From JBBSBY01 sp038250835 (GTDB taxonomy: Bacteria; Desulfobacterota; Desulfomonilia; Desulfomonilales; Desulfomonilaceae), in NCBI GenBank assembly GCA_038250835.1, contig JBBSBY010000027.1, positions 1-38,700 on the forward strand: 38,700 bases of DNA, given 5' to 3'. The position numbers and the translations under genes are program-made. Numbering within the stretch: position 1 is the first letter of the stretch; the number at the start of each line of letters is the position of its first letter. This document shows positions 6,999 through 15,755 of this stretch, in pieces. A model generated the notes under the pieces. That model was not told where the DNA came from. It made no database searches and saw only the letters and a list, made by a program, of their open reading frames with translations.

Positions 6999-9900
6999 TC
7001 AGCGGCACGGCGCAAATCGGATGCTTGATGAAGCCTCTTTGAGCAGCCGCCCCATTGTTTCCAACGTAAGATCAATCTGTTCTGCCGTGTTGTCGTGACT
7101 AAGTGAAAAACGCAGAGCGCAGTGAGCGTCCGCGTCGGACAATCCCATTGCCTTTAAAGCGTGAGAAGGTTCCGGAGATCCCGCTCTGCACGCCGACCCG
7201 GAGGATAATGATATACCCTTTTGATCCAGGGCAAGCACCATCGATTCGCCCCTGAGTCCGGGCAAAGTCACATTGAGTGTGTTAGGCAATCGTTTATCTC
7301 GGGGACCATTTAAGATGTAATTGGGGACCAGAAGCCGAATGCCGTCTTCCAGACGGTCCCGCAACTTTTGTACTCGAGACATGTCTATGAGCCTCACGCC
7401 GGCGAGTTCAGCGGCTTTTCCAAGACCGACGATTCCGGGCACGTTTTCCGTCCCTGCTCGGAGAGCATTTTCCTGCTTTCCGCCATGGACCAGAGGCTGC
7501 AAGTTGACGCCCTTGCGCACGTACAAGGCTCCAACTCCCTTAGGTCCATGCAGCTTGTGACCTGACAACGTGAGCAGGTCCACCCCCAGCTCCTCCACAT
7601 CCACGGGGATTTTGCCCACCGCCTGGACGGCGTCGGTATGAAAAATGGCCCCCGCGGACTTGGCTATTCGCGCAAGTTCCTTTATCGGCTGCACGGCCCC
7701 AGTTTCATTATTTGCCGTCATAATACTTACGATGGTTGTGTCGTCCCTTATTGCCGCGTCGAGATCCAAAGGGTTGACGAGGCCCTGCGAATCAGCCGGA
7801 AGATAAGTGACCTCAAAATCGAAGCCCTCCAGCCATTTGCATGTCGCCAAAACTGCGGGATGTTCAATAGTGGACGTTATGATGTGGCGTCCACGTTCCC
7901 GATAAGCGAAAGCGGCGCCCTTCAAAGCCAGATTGTCCGCCTCCGAACCGCCGCCGGTAAAGATGATCCTTCGAGCCGTGCAATTAAGGAGTTGAGCCAG
8001 GGAGCGCCTGGCTCCTTCGATGGCCACTCTGGCGCGATTGCCGGATTCGTGAATACTGGACGGATTGCTATACTCTGAGTCGGCGCTTTGAATCATGACT
8101 TCGAGCACTTCCGGATCGATAGTCGTGGTGGCGTTATTGTCCAGGTAGACACGTAGAGCAGTAATATCCTCCCTGGCGATTGACGGATACTCCGGCTCAG
8201 AGGGGTCTATATCCTTGGACGGCTGAGTCCCTTTTTTGACTTTTCGCACGTCGCACAAAAGCGCTTTGTAGACTGGAAACCCCGATATTGGATCATAACG
8301 GCCTAAATCGGTGAGGTCGTTCACATTGCAGTCCTGCCAAGCCTTAGGCCCCAAAGGTCCCCCTCCACCCATATCCGCGTCTATTGTCCCTGAAACAATA
8401 TCGTCGGTGACAAAGGCTCGGAAAACTACTCCACCGCGTGGTGTAACCACTTTTACGAGATCCCCCGAATTTATGCCGCGTGCCTGAGCGTCCTTTGTGT
8501 TCATCGTGACTTCCGGCTCGGGACGAGTTTTCACAAGTCCGGGAATGCCATGAAATTGGGAACGAAAATCAGTGGTCACCCGTGAACCGGAATTAAATAC
8601 CAGCGGAAACCTCTTTGCCGTCTCAGGCTGGGCAACCGGCCCTTCCTTGGGTTCAGTATATACGGGCAACGGATCGTAACCATGCTCCTCCAAAATGGAG
8701 GAAGCGATCTCAAATTTCCCGCTTGGGGTGTCGAAACCTGGGGTCCCGTCGCTACGCAAAAGGCCCTTTTCCCACTTCTTGTATTGCATCAATTCCGTGG
8801 GAATCCTTACGGTTCCACCTTGTGCGTGCACCTCATCCAGACTAAAACCTGAGCCGTCGAGAGCGTGTTCCAGCAGCTCATCCGGGTTTTGCGGATATAG
8901 ATCGCCGTATCCCAATCTCCGGGCTAATTCAGCAAGGATAAAGAAGCCCGGGCGGGCCTCTCCCACTGGGTCGATGAGCTTTTCCCGGATTCTGAACACG
9001 GGGCCGTAAGTCATGTACGAGTCTTGCTCGAAATATGTAGTCGCAGGTAAAACTATATCAGCGAACGCCGCATCCGCTGTGAGGAAGCGGTCTATGCACA
9101 CAAGGAAGTCCAAAGCGCCTAGAGTTCGGCGCCATATATCGGATTGCGGCCAAGCCGTGGTAATTGAGCCTCCATGGATAATCAGCGATTTAATGGGGTA
9201 GGGTCTGCCGTGCAATACGGCTTCCGGGAGCGCAATGGCGTGGGATTCGCCTCTGTAGGCGCTATACACGGGGAAGCGATCACGTCCAAGGGCGTTTCGG
9301 ATATTGGGATTCGCCACGTGTCCCTTCCGATTCATAGGAAATTGATTCTGCGGCATGCTGAAACACCGCCCACCCGGCACGTCCAGTTGCCCGGCCAAAG
9401 CCCATAACACCTGTGATGCTCGAATTGCTTGAACACCGCTGTCGCTGTACTCAAGACCGCTATACATCACAGTCGTTGCGCCGCGAGCCGAGGCGATACG
9501 CCGAGCCAGTTCAACGACGGTCACAGCGGGAACTCCGGTGATCGTCTCAACCACTTCGGGCCTGAAATGCTGAACATAGCGGGAGAAGTCATCAAAACCC
9601 AGCGTCCAGTTTTCTACGAAATTGTCATCGTATAACTCTTCAGCTATCAACACGTTGCACATGCCGAGCGCCAAAGCTCCATCCGTGCCGGGGCGTATGG
9701 GAACCCATTGAGCGTCGGTTTTCTTCGCCGTGCCGGTGCGCCGCGGATCTATGACCACAACTTCGGCGCCTCGCTCACGAGCTTTCATGATGCGGTAAAA
9801 CTCGAGCGGTGGAGAATCGGTTATGGGATTTGCGCCCCATACCACAATGAGCTGCGAGTTTTCCAAATCGGAGAACATGTTCGTCAACATACCACCCATC

Positions 9901-10406
9901 GTTACATGAGGGGCTATCATGGCAAAAGAGACGTAACACAGGGCGCCCACGCCGAGCGTGTTCGGCGAGCCGAAGGGAAAGAGAACGCTGGACGCGGAAG
10001 ATACGGCTACTCCCTGAGGTTGGAAGACATCACATTCCGCTAACTCGAAGCTGCCTCGGCCCGTGTAAATGGCGGCGGCTTCCGGCCCGTATTCGGACTT
10101 AACGGCCTGTAGTTTATCTACGATAATTGTATACGCCTCATCCCAGGAAATGCGCTCAAACGCATAGGCGCCTTTGGGGCCCGAACGCTTCATAGGGTAG
10201 AGCAGCCTATCATCGGAATACACGATTTCCGGCGCTGCGCTGCCGAGTCTACATATCATTCCCGAAGGGGAATCATCATCCGCAGTGACTTTGGAGATGC
10301 GCCCGGATGAATCAAAATGCGCTTTCACCCAGCAACCAGCCGGGCAGATGCCGCAAATGGTCCGTTTAGATTGTTGGTTTGATGTTTCTTCGGCTGCAAA
10401 AGTCAT
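6999..10406 (-). CDS. mes: molybdopterin oxidoreductase-cysteine desulfurase fusion, probable metallopterin-dependent ergothioneine synthase
   Basis: A single 1,135-residue frame joins two complete enzymes. Residues 1 to about 720 are a bis-MGD molybdopterin/tungstopterin oxidoreductase: a [4Fe-4S] site at Cys18-x2-Cys21-x3-Cys25-x26-Cys52, a probable metal ligand Cys157 (LGVGALCYVS), cofactor motifs VVWGANP and VIDPRRTGTA, and a C-terminal molydopterin-dinucleotide domain. From about 752 to the end is a full NifS/IscS-type cysteine desulfurase: YLDNNATT start, PLP lysine Lys951 in LSGHKLHGPKG, and catalytic Cys1073 in SSGSACRAG. No signal peptide, so cytosolic. With egtD next door, the likely reaction is transfer of cysteine sulfur to C2 of the trimethylhistidine imidazole. 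This two-module architecture matches, from memory, the ergothioneine synthase reported from Caldithrix abyssi. An alternative is a formate dehydrogenase-like enzyme with built-in sulfuration. Confidence 0.85.
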   Translation of the reverse strand: MTFAAEETSNQQSKRTICGICPAGCWVKAHFDSSGRISKVTADDDSPSGMICRLGSAAPEIVYSDDRLLYPMKRSGPKGAYAFERISWDEAYTIIVDKLQAVKSEYGPEAAAIYTGRGSFELAECDVFQPQGVAVSSASSVLFPFGSPNTLGVGALCYVSFAMIAPHVTMGGMLTNMFSDLENSQLIVVWGANPITDSPPLEFYRIMKARERGAEVVVIDPRRTGTAKKTDAQWVPIRPGTDGALALGMCNVLIAEELYDDNFVENWTLGFDDFSRYVQHFRPEVVETITGVPAVTVVELARRIASARGATTVMYSGLEYSDSGVQAIRASQVLWALAGQLDVPGGRCFSMPQNQFPMNRKGHVANPNIRNALGRDRFPVYSAYRGESHAIALPEAVLHGRPYPIKSLIIHGGSITTAWPQSDIWRRTLGALDFLVCIDRFLTADAAFADIVLPATTYFEQDSYMTYGPVFRIREKLIDPVGEARPGFFILAELARRLGYGDLYPQNPDELLEHALDGSGFSLDEVHAQGGTVRIPTELMQYKKWEKGLLRSDGTPGFDTPSGKFEIASSILEEHGYDPLPVYTEPKEGPVAQPETAKRFPLVFNSGSRVTTDFRSQFHGIPGLVKTRPEPEVTMNTKDAQARGINSGDLVKVVTPRGGVVFRAFVTDDIVSGTIDADMGGGGPLGPKAWQDCNVNDLTDLGRYDPISGFPVYKALLCDVRKVKKGTQPSKDIDPSEPEYPSIAREDITALRVYLDNNATTTIDPEVLEVMIQSADSEYSNPSSIHESGNRARVAIEGARRSLAQLLNCTARRIIFTGGGSEADNLALKGAAFAYRERGRHIITSTIEHPAVLATCKWLEGFDFEVTYLPADSQGLVNPLDLDAAIRDDTTIVSIMTANNETGAVQPIKELARIAKSAGAIFHTDAVQAVGKIPVDVEELGVDLLTLSGHKLHGPKGVGALYVRKGVNLQPLVHGGKQENALRAGTENVPGIVGLGKAAELAGVRLIDMSRVQKLRDRLEDGIRLLVPNYILNGPRDKRLPNTLNVTLPGLRGESMVLALDQKGISLSSGSACRAGSPEPSHALKAMGLSDADAHCALRFSLSHDNTAEQIDLTLETMGRLLKEASSSIRFAPCR

Positions 10407-10819
10407 GAATAGTTGGCCTTTGTGAAATTGCAGTTTGTATTTGAGATTACTATACGCCCTGGATTGTTCCGGCGATCGTTTCTCCGGGTAAATTGGTACA
10501 GTCTAATTGTGCTGTTTTAAACGGCTGATTTTGTCGTGGTTACAATAATAATTGAATAATGTTCATCATGAATTTGAGAGTTTACTACCAGTTTAACAAT
10601 TAAGTTCCGATTTCGCTTTTGTAATATTATTGGTGTTTAGTATTATCAAAGTAATGCACTCAACAATCCAGGTCAAGGCCGAGGGTGGAAACATGTTATG
10701 GCGGCAAGTGGAGGAAATGAATGGTTCAGCTCGCTTGTGGGATTTGGAATATGACGTGTCCCATAATAGATGATGATGCAATTGCCTTAATTGAATGATC
10801 TTGACCCCGCAGGCTGGTA
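10407..10819. other. divergent intergenic region between mes and the deaminase gene
   Basis: This 413-base, AT-rich spacer must hold promoters for both directions. I find no convincing -35/-10 pair for either. A perfect 11-base palindrome TTCATCATGAA lies at 10562-10572 and might be an operator. A 39-codon + strand ORF (10654-10773) has no ribosome site and is not called as a gene. Confidence 0.4.
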
Positions 10820-11323
10820 ATGGTATCCCAAAGCTCTATGTCTCAAAATGAAGCAAAAGTTGAAACCGTCGGAGACTCAAGGTGGAACGCCGACGAGCTG
10901 CTCGAACGCGCCGAAAAAGTAAAACTGAATGCGGCTGTGCCGCTAAGCCGGTTCCGTGTCGGCTCCGCTGTGCTCACAAAAGGCGGCGCCATCTTTGAGG
11001 GTTGCAACACGGAAAGTATTATTCCTTTACTTGGCGTCTGCGCTGAGCGAAATGCGATAAATCATGCCATTACCCATGGTCACAACACCTTCCTGGCGGT
11101 CGCCGTCGTGTCGGACCTCTATGCTCCACTGTTGCCATGCGGCGCCTGCTTACAATATATTCAGGAATTTGCGAGGAATGAAGGGGATGACATACTCATC
11201 ATTGCGGAAGGCAGATCGGGAGAGCGCATTGTGACCAGCGTAGATCAGTTGTTCAAGGGCGGATTTCCTCCGGATACGGACGTAAAAGAAATTCAGGACT
11301 CCTTTAAATGGAATACCGAATAA
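10820..11323 (+). CDS. cytidine deaminase-like zinc enzyme
   Basis: A 167-residue member of the cytidine deaminase fold. The zinc site is complete: Cys74-Ala-Glu76 (GVCAERNAI, with the proton-shuttle glutamate) and Cys107/Cys110 (PCGACLQ). A substrate-contact stretch, GCNTES, lies at 61-66. The protein is longer than tetrameric cytidine deaminases (about 130), with about 20 extra residues at the N-terminus and a C-terminal tail after 135. That leaves room for another substrate, such as a blasticidin-type or other nucleoside deaminase. The start is uncertain: the ATG at 10820 has a weak AGGCTGG upstream, and an ATG six codons later is possible. Its stop abuts the stop of the convergent gene with no spacer. 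Confidence 0.8.
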   Translation: MVSQSSMSQNEAKVETVGDSRWNADELLERAEKVKLNAAVPLSRFRVGSAVLTKGGAIFEGCNTESIIPLLGVCAERNAINHAITHGHNTFLAVAVVSDLYAPLLPCGACLQYIQEFARNEGDDILIIAEGRSGERIVTSVDQLFKGGFPPDTDVKEIQDSFKWNTE

Positions 11324-11980
11324 TCAAAAATCATTCATTCTGATGCCGAAGCGCAAATCTCGAAAACGTTTTTGATCTTCATCCGAAACCAATGGTCCTA
11401 TTCTAGCCATGAATACATTCTCGGCCCTTAAACTTATATTAGCCTCATTGGTGGAATATTCCTTGAATCCAAAGCCTTTCATCAAATCCATGAGGAGTCG
11501 TCGATACCGTCCCATTGTCAAGTGGTTACCATCCAGGTCCCAGTGCCATGAGTATCCGTTCATATAGGCGACTCTATTCTCAAAAAAGCTCTCTTGCATT
11601 AGTGAGCCTATTAAAGTGCGGGCAACTCCATTCTTCCGAAAATTTCGGCTCACTTCAATGGCTCCAAGCTCGTACATCAAGTCGCCGAGTTTACTCCACC
11701 GTTCATCTTCATGCGGATGCCAACACGCCAGGTAACCGACAATAACCATTCCATCGATCAACGCCAAGGCGACTCGTCCATTCTTGCCATTGACAATCTT
11801 TTCGAAGACGTCAAGTTTCTGAATAATGGAAGAATAGTGGGCAAAGGTTCCAATGCCGGGGTCCAGTATAAGGTCCGTGAAAAAACCTGGGGGACAATGT
11901 GGTCGAATGGTCAGCGGACCCAGAGGCGTATCCTGTATGAACACCTCTTCGCTTGGAGCCAATCCGGCGTTTTCTCTCAA
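11324..11980 (-). CDS. acuA: AcuA-like GNAT protein acetyltransferase
   Basis: A 218-residue GNAT-fold protein that resembles Bacillus AcuA along most of its length. Shared landmarks, from memory of AcuA, are the acetyl-CoA segment GAIEVSRNFRKNGVARTL (about 107-124), the YSWHWDLDG motif, VFMARIG and the final FRDLRF. AcuA acetylates the active-site lysine of acetyl-CoA synthetase and switches it off, so the expected role is control of acetate activation; no acs gene is in this window. The start overlaps the stop of the upstream acetyltransferase (ATGA), so both are made together. Substrate identity is inferred from similarity only. Confidence 0.75.
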   Translation of the reverse strand: MRENAGLAPSEEVFIQDTPLGPLTIRPHCPPGFFTDLILDPGIGTFAHYSSIIQKLDVFEKIVNGKNGRVALALIDGMVIVGYLACWHPHEDERWSKLGDLMYELGAIEVSRNFRKNGVARTLIGSLMQESFFENRVAYMNGYSWHWDLDGNHLTMGRYRRLLMDLMKGFGFKEYSTNEANISLRAENVFMARIGPLVSDEDQKRFRDLRFGIRMNDF

Positions 11981-12540
11981 AAATCACTCCAATCCCTGTG
12001 TAATGTCTTGATCATAACTACAAGATCGTGGCGCCGACCTTCGGAATCCTTAACGTAATCTTTGAGAACCGCCTGCTCGAAAAAATCCAACTTAGAAGCG
12101 GCATTCATTGCTGGATCTTCCAGTCCGGCCACAAATTCAGCGACCAACTTTTCCACTCCCATACAAATGGCTAATTTAACAATATCCAAGAGCAGCCATG
12201 TGCCGAGTCTTTGTTGTCTGTAGTCAGGGTCAACAACAATTCTCAGATGGGCTATATGCTTAAGACATTCTGCCGGACGCCTGTGTAGCCTTATAATGGC
12301 GATAATAGCTCCATCTTCCTTGACGGCAATGAGCGGCAAAATTCGGTCGTAATTCAAAGCTCCTATCCATTGATGGACTAAGTTGGGATCCGCCATGTAA
12401 TCTCTGACAAACCACTTTTCATGTTCAGGCAGTCTTCCATAGAATTCGGTGAGATTTTTTTCGTCTTCCGCTGTAAGAGGCCTGAGAAGAATTGGTGTTC
12501 CATTCTTGCACATAATTTCTTTGGGATATCCCTGGAGCAT
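11977..12540 (-). CDS. GNAT-family N-acetyltransferase
   Basis: A 187-residue GNAT domain protein. The N-terminal LLRPLTAEDEKNLTEFY is the usual opening strand-helix, and HLRIVVDPDYRQQRLGTWLL is the acetyl-CoA pyrophosphate-binding motif A, with the Q/R-x-x-G-x pattern near residues 107-113. It resembles the acetyltransferase domain of Pat/YfiQ-type protein acetyltransferases but lacks their acyl-CoA-synthetase-like part. Overlap of four bases with the AcuA-like gene suggests the pair acts on the same process, perhaps on each other or on the same target. A ribosome site, AGGAGGTCGCCC, lies just before the ATG at 12540. Confidence 0.75.
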   Translation of the reverse strand: MLQGYPKEIMCKNGTPILLRPLTAEDEKNLTEFYGRLPEHEKWFVRDYMADPNLVHQWIGALNYDRILPLIAVKEDGAIIAIIRLHRRPAECLKHIAHLRIVVDPDYRQQRLGTWLLLDIVKLAICMGVEKLVAEFVAGLEDPAMNAASKLDFFEQAVLKDYVKDSEGRRHDLVVMIKTLHRDWSDF

Positions 12541-12998
12541 GGGCGACCTCCTGATCTAAGTTAGGTCGTAGTCGTAGAATACAACAGATGCAAAAAGAGC
12601 TTGGTCATTGCAAAGCGCTGCTTAACGTATCCCCGTCCGTCCGCGATTTAATAGCAGGCGAGGACGGCACAAAACGGGCCCGTTTTCGCAATACCGGTTA
12701 CTGATTCCAGAATGAGGAGCTCGGCTCTTTCTGAAAATCATTGTTAATTCACCAATAAAAAGTAAGCTCCGTTGGTTATATCTACCAGAACGTAAGAACC
12801 GGGGCAACGTGAAACCACGGCGCGCTGAGGAATAATCAAAACTGTGTGGCCGGCCAACCAACTATTCTCAATGAAATATATTTCACTCACAAGAATAATT
12901 CGTAAAAGGCGGTGTCTGCTTGCGTGGATTCATCGAAGCATTTAAAATTGCGCCAAAGAATTTGGGCTACGATTAATTTTTTAGTGAGGGGGAAAGTC
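12541..12998. other. divergent intergenic region with a long palindrome
   Basis: This 458-base spacer separates the leftward acetyltransferase pair from the rightward winged-helix/mpl genes. It holds a perfect 16-base palindrome AAAACGGGCCCGTTTT (12671-12686) and a looser CCGTCC...GGACGG inverted repeat just to its left. No ORF here has a ribosome site and plausible composition. No clear promoter pair was identified. Confidence 0.4.
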
Positions 12999-13181
12999 AT
13001 GGAGGATAAAGAAAAAGTGGTCTTGGACGCAATGAAACAAGCCGGTAAACCGGTACGTCCCGGAGAAGTAGCTAAAGCTCTTTCCATGGAATCCAGGGAA
13101 ATATCGAAAATAATAGACTCTCTGAAAAAAAGTATGGTTGTCTCTCCCAAGCGTTGCTATTATGCGCCTTCGGATAGTTGA
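12999..13181 (+). CDS. small winged-helix DNA-binding-like protein
   Basis: A 60-residue protein that is essentially a single winged helix-turn-helix: a first helix DKEKVVLDAMKQAG, the turn PVRPGEVAKAL, a recognition helix SREISKIIDSLKK and a short basic wing VVSPKRCYYAPS. It resembles the small MarR/ArsR-like stand-alone HTH proteins of deltaproteobacteria. The start at 12999 is set by GAGGGGGA (12985-12992) 6 bases upstream; longer in-frame versions have no ribosome site. It precedes mpl by 122 bases on the same strand and could regulate itself or that cluster, but no target can be read from the sequence. Confidence 0.7.
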   Translation: MEDKEKVVLDAMKQAGKPVRPGEVAKALSMESREISKIIDSLKKSMVVSPKRCYYAPSDS

Positions 13182-13303
13182 CGCGCCCTCTCCGAGCACC
13201 GATTGAGGGCTTTGGCGTCAACTTCCGCATTCGGGTACGGTGGGTATTCCAGTTTGTTCGAAGCTATAGAAGATGTTCAAATTTCAATACTGTAGGACTT
13301 TTT

Positions 13304-14764
13304 ATGCCCTCTCCAGAATCTCTAGATTTACATATCCGTCCTCCCGCGACGGTTCATTTAATGGGTATTTGCGGCACGGGTATGGCAGCCCTTGCAGGCA
13401 TGTTCAAAGCCGCAGGTTATCATGTCACCGGTTCGGATCAGGCCTGTTATCCCCCAATGAGTAATATTCTCCAAAGTATGGGAATAGATGTTAAATTAGG
13501 TTACAGAGCCAAAAACCTCAACCACCGGCCGGCTTTGGTCGTGGTCGGCAATGTGATCAGGAGAGTAAACCCGGAAGCTCAGGCTCTAGAAAAATCCGGA
13601 ATTCCTTACATGTCCATGCCGGATGCGATTATTCACTTTTTTGCTGAAGAGAAGACAAGAATAGTGGTTGTCGGAACACACGGCAAGACCACGGTTTCTG
13701 CAATGATTGCATGGGTGTTGGAATATTGCGGTCGTGATCCAAGCTTCATGATTGGAGGCGTCCCGCGTAATTTCGGGACAAATCACAAGCTGGGCAATGG
13801 AGCCTGCTTCATAATCGAGGGTGATGAATACGATACGGCCTACTTCGACAAAACACCAAAATTTCTGCACTATAAGCCCCATATGGCTGTTATGACGTCA
13901 TGTGAGTTTGATCATGCCGATATTTACAAAGATTACAGCGCAGTTGAGGAACAGTTTATCAAATTCGCCAAAAAACTTCCCAATGACGGAATCCTTGTCG
14001 CAGCGCACGAAGATAGAGGTGTTAGGCAAATAGTGTCGCATATTTCCGGCAATGTTGTTACCTATGGTTTCAATAGCGATTCTGATTGGAGCATCGCCTT
14101 TTACAATGTAGGAGCCGGGGCGCCGGCAGTTGCGGTAGCGCGCCGTGGACAATGTGTGGGAAGAGCGAATTTGCCGTTGATGGGCAGACATAATGCTCTC
14201 AATGCTTTGTCGTGCATAGTTTTAGCCGATCACCTTGGAATTCATCCCGACCAAGCCTTGGATGCTCTCACAAAATTCAAGGGGATAAAGAGAAGACAAG
14301 AATTATTAGGAGAATATGGCGGCATTCTTCTAATCGACGACTTTGCGCATCATCCTACAGCAGTTCAAGAAACACTTGAGGCGGTGAAACGTTTTTACCC
14401 AAAGCGTAGACTTGTCGCCATTTTTGAACCCAGATCAAATACGAGCAGAAGGGCCGTTTTTCAAAAAGACTACGCTAATTCCTTTTATTTCGCCGATCTG
14501 GTAATCTTAAAGGAGCCTGATGGAGTCGAAGATATACCTGAAAACGAACGATTCAGCTCGATTGAACTTGCGCAGAATTTAACGGCGGCCGGCAAAGACG
14601 CTATAGCGTTCCAAAATGTTAATGAAATATTGAAGTTTTTAAATGATAATCTTCATTCCGGAGACGTGGTATTAATTATGTCCAACGGAAATTTCGATAA
14701 CTTGAATGCACGTCTTCAGCGCCTATTGATGGAGGCAATCAATGAAAGAGGCAGGGCTATATGA
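13304..14764 (+). CDS. mpl: UDP-MurNAc:L-Ala-gamma-D-Glu-meso-DAP ligase (murein recycling)
   Basis: A 486-residue Mur-ligase-fold enzyme that rejoins recycled murein tripeptide to UDP-MurNAc in the cytosol. The N-terminal Rossmann-like domain has HLMGICGTGMAALAGM (18-33), typical of MurC/Mpl. The ATP loop is GTHGKTT (124-130), and EGDEYDTAYFDK is the Mpl signature that separates it from MurC. GRHNALNALS and DDFAHHPTA complete the central and C-terminal domains. The ATG at 13304 is preceded by TAGGA; an upstream in-frame start at 13178 would add residues of poor composition. The next gene starts inside its last 23 bases, so translation is coupled. Confidence 0.9.
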   Translation: MPSPESLDLHIRPPATVHLMGICGTGMAALAGMFKAAGYHVTGSDQACYPPMSNILQSMGIDVKLGYRAKNLNHRPALVVVGNVIRRVNPEAQALEKSGIPYMSMPDAIIHFFAEEKTRIVVVGTHGKTTVSAMIAWVLEYCGRDPSFMIGGVPRNFGTNHKLGNGACFIIEGDEYDTAYFDKTPKFLHYKPHMAVMTSCEFDHADIYKDYSAVEEQFIKFAKKLPNDGILVAAHEDRGVRQIVSHISGNVVTYGFNSDSDWSIAFYNVGAGAPAVAVARRGQCVGRANLPLMGRHNALNALSCIVLADHLGIHPDQALDALTKFKGIKRRQELLGEYGGILLIDDFAHHPTAVQETLEAVKRFYPKRRLVAIFEPRSNTSRRAVFQKDYANSFYFADLVILKEPDGVEDIPENERFSSIELAQNLTAAGKDAIAFQNVNEILKFLNDNLHSGDVVLIMSNGNFDNLNARLQRLLMEAINERGRAI

Positions 14765-15755
14765 CAAATCGAAAGAAGGCATGGTAAATTGCCGGCTTTG
14801 CCGACACTTGTGCAAAATTAAACCTGAGTCAAAGGGACTTTGCTCGGTAAGGCTGAATCAGGACGGCGTCCTTTATACCCTCGTTTACGACAAAGTCATT
14901 TCCACGAATGTTGATCCCATTGAAAAGAAACCCTTGTTCCATTTTGCGCCGGGGACCACGTCATTCTCCATGGCCACGGTAGGCTGCAATTTTTTTTGCT
15001 CGTTTTGTCAAAATTATTCAATTTCTCAAATGCCTCGAGACGCTGACCGCATTATAGGTGAGCCGTTTACTCCGCAGGAGTTAGTTGAAATGGCCGTGAG
15101 GAATGAATGCCGCAGTATTGCGTACACATACACTGAGCCCACAATCTATTATGAGCTTGCCGCGGACACAATGGTGGAAGCCCACAAACGAGGACTGCTG
15201 AATGTTTTTGTAACAAATGGGTATATGACTCGCGATATGCTGGATGACTCGAAGGGTCTAATTGACGCTGCAAATGTTGATCTAAAGGCCTTTTCTGAAA
15301 CATTTTACAAGAAATACTGCAAGGCCCGATTAAGTGGAGTTTTGGATTCTTTAAAGTACATAAAGCAGATGGGCATTTGGCTCGAAGTGACTACGCTTCT
15401 TATACCTTCTTTGAATGACGATATCGCTGAAATAAAGGATTTAGCCGCGTTTATCAAAAATGAGCTTGGACCGGAAGTCCCGTGGCATGTGAGTAGGTTT
15501 TATCCCCAATATAAAGAACAGGCTCTCCCGCCTACCGACGTGGAGTTTTTGCGCAAGGTGAGGCAAATTGGTTTGGATGAAGGTCTGTATTATGTATACA
15601 CCGGAAACGTGCCGTGGGATCCGGGAGAAAAAACTTTTTGCCCCGGTTGTTCGCTCTTATTGATAGATAGAGAGGGATACAGGATTAACAGGAATGGTAT
15701 AAAAGAAGGCCGTTGTCCAAAATGCGGCTATGAAGTTGAGGGAGTTGAACTTTAG
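14742..15755 (+). CDS. amrS: AmmeMemoRadiSam-system radical SAM enzyme
   Basis: A 337-residue radical SAM protein. The [4Fe-4S]-SAM motif is Cys82-x3-Cys86-x2-Cys89 (GCNFFCSFCQ). The N-terminus carries a four-cysteine cluster (Cys17, 20, 24, 34), and the C-terminus ends in a zinc-ribbon-like pair, CPGC and CPKC. This arrangement is that of the AmrS/PflA-like enzymes found with AMMECR1 and Memo proteins. The system's substrate is not established, to my knowledge. Neither partner is in this window. GGAGG (14731-14735), lying inside mpl, precedes the ATG by 6 bases. Confidence 0.88.
   Translation: MKEAGLYDKSKEGMVNCRLCRHLCKIKPESKGLCSVRLNQDGVLYTLVYDKVISTNVDPIEKKPLFHFAPGTTSFSMATVGCNFFCSFCQNYSISQMPRDADRIIGEPFTPQELVEMAVRNECRSIAYTYTEPTIYYELAADTMVEAHKRGLLNVFVTNGYMTRDMLDDSKGLIDAANVDLKAFSETFYKKYCKARLSGVLDSLKYIKQMGIWLEVTTLLIPSLNDDIAEIKDLAAFIKNELGPEVPWHVSRFYPQYKEQALPPTDVEFLRKVRQIGLDEGLYYVYTGNVPWDPGEKTFCPGCSLLLIDREGYRINRNGIKEGRCPKCGYEVEGVEL

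Noticed and set aside
10654..10773. 39-codon + strand ORF in the mes/deaminase spacer
   Set aside because: The later part reads somewhat like protein, but there is no ribosome site at the ATG and no recognisable similarity; left as spacer.
12622..12861. 79-codon - strand ORF in the 12.5-13.0 kb spacer
   Set aside because: Composition is not protein-like, no ribosome site, and it spans the long palindrome.
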